Assembly (NCBI GenBank): GCA_900767915.1
Contig: CAAGAX010000033.1
Span: forward strand, 1 to 63,060
From: Acholeplasmatales bacterium
GTDB lineage: Bacteria > Bacillota_I > Bacilli_A > Acholeplasmatales > Anaeroplasmataceae
Length of the DNA stretch: 63,060 bases
Reading direction: 5' to 3'
Part shown: positions 61,501-63,060 of the stretch, in pieces
Position numbering within the stretch: position 1 is the stretch's first letter
Layout of the letters: the number at the start of each line of letters is the position of its first letter
Notes under the pieces: model-generated
What the model saw: the letters and a program-made list of their open reading frames with translations, nothing else
Database searches by the model: none
Told to the model about the DNA's origin: nothing
Position numbers and translations under genes: made by a program

Positions 61501-63060
61501 TTAATCTGCGCCGTATTGCGGCAAATTGATTGCTCCTACGAATTTGTAGATAATTTCGACTTCCTGCATTTTTCTGCCGTCGTATTTCTCGGTCTCGCCG
61601 ATATAAATCTTTTCGATGAAACTATTGAGAATTTCGGGCGTCAGCTCTCGAATTTCCGTATAACTCTTTACGACTTTCAGGAATTTCGAGAGTTTTTCTT
61701 CGTCCTGAACGGATGCGGCGAGCGCGTTTTGCAATTCAACAATTTTTTGTTTCAGGTCGTTGCCTTCGTCCTCGTAAGATTTTGCAAGAAAGTCAAAGCG
61801 TTCGTCGGTTATTCTTCCGCTTACGTTGTCCTCGTAGAGTTTACGGATAATTCTGCCTATTTCTTCCTGCCGTTCGGAAAGCCGTTTTATTTCGGCTTTC
61901 GTTTTAGTCTGAAACTTTTCCGTTTCTTTTTTAGAGCCCGACAAATATTCATCTGCAAATTCTTTTTCGTGCAGAAAAACGTATTCGCATACCTTTTTCA
62001 AATCACTTTTTACGACTTCTTCGAGTTCCGACACCAGAATCCGATGACTGCTGCATAATCCTTTCTTTTTCTTGCGGTAGGTCGCGCAGGTGAAATTATC
62101 CATATTCCTGTTTTTCGCCACCCTTTGAATAGTAAGCCTGTTTCCGCAATCGGCACAGAATAGCAATCCCGAAAACATATTCGGCTCGTTGAATTTCGTA
62201 TAAGCGCGCCTGACTTTTCTCATCTGATGCACCGTTTCAAAAGTCTTTTCGTCTATGATAGCCTCTTGCGTGTTACGGTAGATCACCCAATTTTCTTCAG
62301 GTAATCGGACTTGTTTTTTGTTTTTATACGATTTTTTCGTTGTCTGAAAGTTTACCGTGTGTCCCGCGTATGCTATCTGATCCAAAATTCCTTTAACCGT
62401 AGCAACGCTCCAGATTTCGGGAAACTCGCTCGTCCTACGAATTTTTATGCCGTGCTTCATATTATACAGCGTAGGCGTTTCAACTTTTTCCGCGGTTAAC
62501 TTCCTTGCAATTTCCGGCATACGAACTCCGTTTGCAAACATCTCGAATATACGTTTTACCGTTTGTGCGGCTTCTTCGTCTATAATCCATTTTTCCTTAT
62601 CGTTCGGATCTTTTTTATACCCGAACGGCGGATTGTTCGTAAGACGCTTACCCGAATTACCTTTTGCTTTGAATACTGCGCGAATTTTCTTCGACGTGTC
62701 CTTTGCGTACCACTCGTTGAATACGTTTTTGAACGGCGTTAAGTCGTTTTCCGTCTGAATATTGCTGTCTACGTTGTCGTTTATGGCAATAAATCGAATG
62801 TCTGCGTTAGGAAAATAGATTTCGGTGTAATATCCGACCATTATGTAATCCCTGCCGAACCTCGACATATCTTTTACTATAACCGTTGAAATTTTACCTT
62901 CTTCCGCGTCCGCCATAAGCCGTTGAAAATCGGGACGATTGAAAGCTGACGTTAGATAACGATACTTTTGAAAACACTGGAAAATCAAGGTTTTTCGAGC
63001 GACGGACAAGCCGGGTATTGTACTAAAAACTGAATACGACGCAAAAGCGGCGTTTCCCAC
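61501..63060 (-). CDS. Large serine recombinase (partial, runs off the window)
   Basis: 519 codons are visible. Part of the resolvase domain is present (FNRPDFQRLMADAEEG, IVKDMSRFGRDYIMVGYY). Then come the recombinase domain (NNPPFGYKKD..WIIDEEAAQTVKRIFEMFANG), a zinc ribbon (LFCADCGNRL..), a coiled coil and a C-terminal tail. Large serine recombinases integrate phages and conjugative elements. The first 45 or so visible codons do not look like the expected N-terminus with its catalytic Ser, so the N-terminal part is outside the window, displaced or rearranged. GC content is far above the neighbouring genes, indicating recent transfer. Confidence 0.85.
   Translation of the reverse strand: MGNAAFASYSVFSTIPGLSVARKTLIFQCFQKYRYLTSAFNRPDFQRLMADAEEGKISTVIVKDMSRFGRDYIMVGYYTEIYFPNADIRFIAINDNVDSNIQTENDLTPFKNVFNEWYAKDTSKKIRAVFKAKGNSGKRLTNNPPFGYKKDPNDKEKWIIDEEAAQTVKRIFEMFANGVRMPEIARKLTAEKVETPTLYNMKHGIKIRRTSEFPEIWSVATVKGILDQIAYAGHTVNFQTTKKSYKNKKQVRLPEENWVIYRNTQEAIIDEKTFETVHQMRKVRRAYTKFNEPNMFSGLLFCADCGNRLTIQRVAKNRNMDNFTCATYRKKKKGLCSSHRILVSELEEVVKSDLKKVCEYVFLHEKEFADEYLSGSKKETEKFQTKTKAEIKRLSERQEEIGRIIRKLYEDNVSGRITDERFDFLAKSYEDEGNDLKQKIVELQNALAASVQDEEKLSKFLKVVKSYTEIRELTPEILNSFIEKIYIGETEKYDGRKMQEVEIIYKFVGAINLPQYGAD

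Noticed and set aside
61516..62758. Plus-strand readings opposite the serine recombinase
   Set aside because: The minus strand encodes recognisable recombinase and zinc-ribbon domains. The plus-strand frames stay open only because the segment is less AT-rich.

Overview
The window is low-GC DNA (mostly A/T at silent sites) with the gene content of an anaerobic Bacillota, probably a gut Bacilli/Mollicutes-like lineage. Supporting signs are a rubredoxin-first (reverse) rubrerythrin behind a PerR-type regulator, a flavodiiron protein, the hrcA-grpE-dnaK-dnaJ operon with CIRCE, the MEP-pathway enzyme IspG, a type III pantothenate kinase beside an ECF S-component, and lipoprotein pectin enzymes. 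Several intact genes end in TGA and tryptophan is read from TGG, so the standard bacterial code applies. The taxonomic assignment is inference from gene content.

Layout. 1-300: tRNA-Asn and tRNA-Glu(TTC). 480-1640: graveyard of a serine recombinase, a DUF4143 ATPase and an IS3 transposase. 1664-10086: DtxR-type regulator, SWIM/SNF2 ATPase, PerR plus rubrerythrin, HtrA-like lipoprotein protease, gltX, then tRNA-Glu(CTC) and tRNA-Arg(CCG). 10667-14099: DUF1848 protein, metallo-beta-lactamase-fold protein and a GGDEF protein. 14174-24129: ispG (minus), rpmG, a small MBL hydrolase, the heat-shock operon, a membrane protein with rsmE and mtaB, and rpsU. 24176-27734: a CE12-like esterase, a small unknown, an ECF S-component with coaX, and an alpha/beta hydrolase. 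28516-33264: ndk-like gene, membrane protein, and a tight cassette of arginase-fold protein, SF1 helicase and coiled-coil protein. 33539-38755: C69 dipeptidase, lipid kinase and PlsC (minus), typA.

38771-45260 is an accessory island. It begins with a 3'-truncated group II intron placed directly after the typA terminator, followed by a lipoprotein, a truncated secreted hydrolase, a MacB-like ABC transporter split by a frameshift, and decayed IS110 and IS3 copies. The core then resumes: flavodiiron protein, MATE exporter, Thg1-like protein, LysR regulator divergent from a heterodimeric ABC exporter, an orphan histidine kinase, a 1207-residue pectate lyase lipoprotein with a LacI-type operator, and pepT. 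From about 61430 to the right edge the GC content rises sharply over a large serine recombinase gene, which looks like the end of a recently acquired element.

Functional themes are oxygen and peroxide defence (PerR, rubrerythrin, flavodiiron protein), protein quality control (CIRCE operon, HtrA-like protease), pectin use (pectate lyase, rhamnogalacturonan acetylesterase-like protein), translation and tRNA maintenance (gltX beside a cognate tRNA, rsmE, mtaB, Thg1-like, rpmG, rpsU, typA), and mobile-element turnover. The least explained intact set is the arginase-fold/helicase/coiled-coil cassette.
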